Shown: positions 61,101 through 64,000 of the stretch, one piece after another
How the letters are laid out: each line of letters opens with the position of its first letter
How positions within the stretch are numbered: position 1 is the first letter of the stretch
Source: Ignelater luminosus
Taxonomy: Eukaryota; Arthropoda; Insecta; Coleoptera; Elateridae
Length of the DNA stretch: 64,000 nt
NCBI GenBank assembly: GCA_011009095.1
Contig: VTPC01005655.1
Coordinates: 107,133-171,132 of the forward strand
Reading direction: 5' to 3'
Position numbers and translations under genes: made by a program
The notes under the pieces: generated by a model
Database searches by the model: none
Told to the model about the DNA's origin: nothing
The model's input: the letters and a program-made list of their open reading frames with translations, nothing else

Positions 61101-62878
61101 GTCACCAAAGGTTTCGATCTAGCTCAAAAAGAAGCTAATCGTTTAAATGTGACACCACGATCTCAATCACCAGCTTCTGGACGAGGTACACCAATAAATA
61201 TTCAACCTTCATCTGAACAAAATGACGATGTTAAGAATTTCAAACAAAAAGACAACAAAACTGACGTGGTTACCCAATATAAAAAAGAAAGAGGTGGTTC
61301 TAAAGAACATTTATATATGGTTGTTATTGGACATGTAGATGCTGGTAAATCTACACTCATGGGACATCTTTTATGTTCTTTAGGACAGGTACGTATTTAA
61401 TAATCTAAACATAACAAATATACTTAATAGCAATAAATCTTTTAGGTGAATCAAAAGACAATGCATAAATACGAACAAGAAAGTAGGAAGTTGGGAAAAC
61501 AAAGTTTCATGTATGCATGGGTACTGGATGAAACTGGTGAAGAAAGAAACCGGGGAATTACCATGGATGTTGGAAAATCACAATTCGAAACAGATACAAA
61601 ACTTGTAAGCTCACTATTTAATCTTAATCATTATTTTCTAATACAAAAATCCTTTTAGGTCACATTGTTAGATGCACCAGGACATAAAGATTTCATACCA
61701 AATATGATATCGGGAGCAGGTCAAGCCGATGTAGCTCTCTTAGTGGTAGATGCGACAAGGGGAGAATTCGAGACTGGTTTTGATTATGGTGGACAAACTA
61801 GGGAACATGCTTTATTAGTTCGATCATTAGGTGTAAGTCAATTGGCTGTAGCAATTAATAAATTAGATACAGTGTCATGGTCACAAGAAAGATTCAACGA
61901 AATCACTCAAAAACTTAAAGTTTTTCTCAAACAAGCAGGGTTTAAAGAAAACGATGTAGCATTTGTTCCATGTAGTGGTCTTACTGGACAAAATTTAGTA
62001 GAAAAACCAACCGAAAACGAACTTTTAACATGGTACAACGGACCTTGTCTAATTAATGTTATAGGTACGTCAATGGAATAATTTAAATGTTTCTTTGTCA
62101 TAATTGATGTTATTTTGCAGATAACTTTAGATCTCCTGACCGTCCAATTTCAAAGCCGTTCCGACATTCTATCAACGATATATTTAAGGTGGTAAACAAA
62201 TTATATTTGAATTATTTTGAATAATCAATTATTTCACTTTTAGGGTACTGGATCTGGTTTTTGTGTATCAGGTCGTATAGAAACGGGTAGTTTAAGTACA
62301 GGGGACCGTGTCCTTGTTTGTCCAAGCAAGGAATTAGCCACTGTTAAGGCTTTAGCAATTGAAGAAGTTTCACAACAGATTGCTTTTGCTGGTGATCAAG
62401 TGTCTGTTACATTATCAGGAATTGAAATGCAAAATGTTAGTATTGGTTACATTCTTTGCGATCCACAGAATCCTGTTCAGGTAGCTTCCAAATTTCAAGC
62501 TAGAATTGTTGTCTTTAATGTTACTGTGCCAATTACAAAAGGATTTCCTGTAAGTCACTATTTTATTATTATCATTGAATCATTGTATTTTATTGAAATA
62601 AATTATTGCAGGTAGTAATTCATCATCAGAGTTTAGTAGAGCCAGCAGTTATAAGCAAATTAATATCACAGTTAAATAAGAGTACAGGCGAAGTCATCAA
62701 AAAGCATCCAAGATGCTTAGGAAATAATTCAAGTGCAATGGTAGAAATACAAGTTTCAAGGCCTATTGCTCTTGAAGTTTATAGTGATTGTAAAGAACTT
62801 GGTAGAATTATGATAAGAGTTGGAGGAGTTACTATTGCAGCTGGATTAATTACTAAAGTAATCTTGTCTACGAATTAA
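55113..62878 (+). CDS. HBS1: HBS1, translational GTPase of ribosome rescue (long isoform)
   Basis: HBS1 is an eRF3/EF-1A-like GTPase that works with Pelota/Dom34 to free stalled ribosomes in the cytoplasm. Nine exons give 661 residues: 55113-55155, 55224-55399, 55455-55656, 61030-61388, 61446-61604, 61659-62064, 62121-62188, 62244-62549, 62612-62878. All are GT-AG with agreeing phases. The N-terminus has MSRHRNVR and [15 protein letters not shown], then the HBS1_N helical domain (about residues 74-140) and a Ser-rich linker. G-domain motifs: G1 GHVDAGKST (241-249), switch I RGITMD (296-301), G3 DAPGH (318-322), G4 NKLD (380-383), G5 CSGL (418-421). Two beta-barrel domains follow, with PITKGFP and RPIALEVY. 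The 5.4-kb intron after exon 3 carries an alternative terminal exon and a possible internal start (separate entries). Confidence 0.93.
55757..56541 (+). CDS. HBS1: SKI7-like alternative terminal exon of HBS1
   Basis: Exon 3 ends in phase 1 (55656). An acceptor after GGTAAG (55751-55756) joins in phase to a frame open from 55757 to TGA at 56539-56541. The poly(A) signal AATAAA follows at 56543-56548. Exons 1-3 plus this exon give a 401-residue protein with HBS1_N but no GTPase. The unique part has NFAIPKL (152-158), three short leucine-rich repeats (FNELAKNHL 183-191, LADLTSHHL 213-221, FNKLAIDKL 232-240), [11 protein letters not shown] (348-358) and, at the end, [11 protein letters not shown] (379-389). 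Vertebrate HBS1L makes a GTPase-less splice form (HBS1LV3) from the same gene position, which links the cytoplasmic exosome and SKI complex. I infer the same role here. The acceptor is my weakest point, because the pyrimidine tract is modest. Confidence 0.8.
56549..60700. other. HBS1: HBS1 intron interior
   Basis: AT-rich. It contains AGGTTAGGTTAGCTT motifs at about 56830, isolated ACAGAGTGACTC and ACAGGGTATAT MITE-end-like motifs at 57592 and 57112, a more GC-rich patch at 58850-59090 that may be decayed retroelement DNA on the minus strand, and a long hairpin at 59796-59917. No further coding exon was found. Confidence 0.4.
59796..59917. repeat. 55-bp-arm hairpin (fold-back)
   Basis: The arms at 59796-59850 and 59863-59917 are inverted copies, roughly three-quarters identical. 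The outer part GAGTGTTGAC and the inner part TGACATT match exactly, and a 12-bp loop separates the arms. Outside the hairpin, two imperfect direct repeats (ACATAACCTAGA...AATGTCAAT at about 59720 and 59965) lie on either side. It could be a small fold-back element or a source of a structured RNA within the HBS1 intron. Confidence 0.55.
60808..60838 (+). promoter_or_regulatory. HBS1: candidate alternative first coding exon of HBS1
   Basis: An ATG at 60808 opens ten codons ([10 protein letters not shown]) that end in phase 1 at a GTTAGT donor (60839). This fits the shared exon at 61030 in frame, giving a 531-residue protein without HBS1_N but with the full GTPase. A stop codon in frame lies just upstream of the ATG, and no in-phase acceptor makes it an internal exon. 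This would require a promoter inside the intron; it is sequence-plausible but unproven. Confidence 0.35.
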
Positions 62879-63708
62879 TCTTTTTATACAGTTATTTTTT
62901 AATTATTTGCTATTAAGCTAAATACTAAAAAAGAGATAATGTGTACTTCTTTAGTATTGTACGCATGAATCATACGAAATTTTGTAAATTTCTGTAAATT
63001 TTATTTGCTAAACAATGGGATATTATTTACTACTACTACCAATATTTTATTTGTTTATTCTATTATATAAAGTGACACGATGACATAAACAGACTGAATT
63101 TAATTTTATATTTTAATTTGCACTTAATATACTATGAGAAGTAAAGATGGTTTATATTTATTAATGGTGATGAAATCTGGAAACATTTATTGTTTGTATA
63201 TTTTGTGTGGTTAAGGTTACCTTGAAAAGTGTTGATTTAACCTTACTTTTATCTGTAACATCCAGTTTTGTCTATAGGCATTTTGCGTGTGACACCAAAA
63301 ATTGAAAGACTGGAGGTAAAACAATGATTGATTGACTGATTAAAGTTCATGTAACTCAATTAATCTAAAAGTATACACTATTAAAAACAAACTAAATGCT
63401 AACATGAACAATGCATTACAATATTTAAATACTAAACATAATCTTATCTGTTTTACTTCCAATCTCTCCATAGGGTTTGTTCACATGATGTTTTAGAATC
63501 AGCTGTGGTGCATAAACAAAAGGTTTTTACCATACAAACTCATGTAACAAAATAGGTAGATAGATCATTAAAAATAGGATAACCTAATATACCGACATAT
63601 TATGAACAATTACATAAACTATTTAAGAATTATAATATTAAAACATTTTAAAATATACATGGGTGGGTAATCACAAAATAATAGAATCAACAGCGAGCAG
63701 TCTATATT
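62879..63708. other. HBS1 3' flank
   Basis: AT-rich, no coding sequence. No AATAAA was seen close to the HBS1 stop; ATTAAA occurs at about 63340. Confidence 0.35.
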
Positions 63709-64000
63709 TTAATTTTGATTTCTTATTAATCTGTTTAAGTTATTTTTAAAATTATTTACAGTGCTGGATACTTTTAAATTATTCGACAAATTGTTAAATT
63801 CTTGAAATCCCTTAAAAATCAGAGTTCATTCATTCATAATTTTATTTATATAGATATTATTGTTTCTTATATTATGATCATGAGTGTCTCTATTATAAGC
63901 AATATATTGTTGAAAGTATGATGAAGCCAAATTATGTATCATTTTGTGAATAAAAATCATTGTAAAATAGTACAAGCGTTGGTGTACTGAAAACCAGTTG
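63709..64000 (-). pseudogene. non-LTR reverse transcriptase C-terminal relic, cut by window edge
   Basis: Read on the minus strand from 64000, this gives FIHKMIHNLASSYFQQYIA, a THDHNIRNNN motif, then after one in-frame stop LIFKGFQEFNNL and SSTVNNFKNNLNRLI, ending at TAA (63711-63709). The order (short helix, TRN-type motif, KGFQEFNNLP-type ending) is the usual end of LINE reverse transcriptases and parallels the relic at 10991-11430. The rest lies outside the window. Confidence 0.62.

Noticed and set aside
1-64000. CRISPR arrays, bacterial operons or insertion sequences
   Set aside because: None seen; intron structure and gene content are eukaryotic.

Overview
The window is AT-rich eukaryotic DNA that reads as insect nuclear genome. 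The evidence is: short GT-AG introns of about 50-60 bp, Cys-type glutathione peroxidases, a c-type lysozyme, a CD36/SNMP-type receptor, PDPR and HBS1 orthologues, a mariner transposon, several decayed non-LTR retrotransposons and many small TA-flanked inverted-repeat elements. The order cannot be fixed from sequence alone; a beetle is only a guess.

Left part (1-8.1 kb): three tandem, same-strand, intronless phospholipid-hydroperoxide glutathione peroxidase genes. All keep the Cys-Gln-Trp-Asn catalytic set but have different N-termini. An inverted-repeat element lies between copies 2 and 3. From 8.1 to 13.2 kb there is no gene, only a 411-bp inverted-repeat element, the tail of a broken reverse transcriptase, and a second retroelement-like stretch bounded by TTAGG-like motifs.

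13.2-22.8 kb (minus strand): the N-terminal 60% of a CD36-family (SNMP-like) receptor gene. It has two complete alternative copies of its first two coding exons, each with its own ATG. Both join in phase to one set of downstream exons. The exons for the C-terminal third were not found. One intron holds a tRNA-Lys-type primer-binding site left by an LTR element.

22.8-48 kb: gene-poor and repeat-rich. The one clear host gene is an intronless c-type lysozyme (28.0-29.6 kb, minus) with an unusual Ser/Thr/Pro-rich tail of nearly 400 residues. Around it lie an internally deleted RTE-like relic, an R1/LOA-like relic with RNase H, a 9-bp minisatellite of 30 units, a mariner copy with intact ends and a broken transposase, a fold-back element and a tRNA-like relic.

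48.4-62.9 kb: two well-preserved multi-exon genes on the plus strand. PDPR (14 exons, 896 aa) encodes a mitochondrial regulator of pyruvate dehydrogenase phosphatase. HBS1 (661 aa) encodes a translational GTPase of ribosome rescue. Its first large intron holds an alternative terminal exon with its own stop and poly(A) signal, matching the SKI7-like splice form known from vertebrate HBS1L. A possible third promoter and ATG lie just before the GTPase exons. The window ends in another reverse-transcriptase relic.
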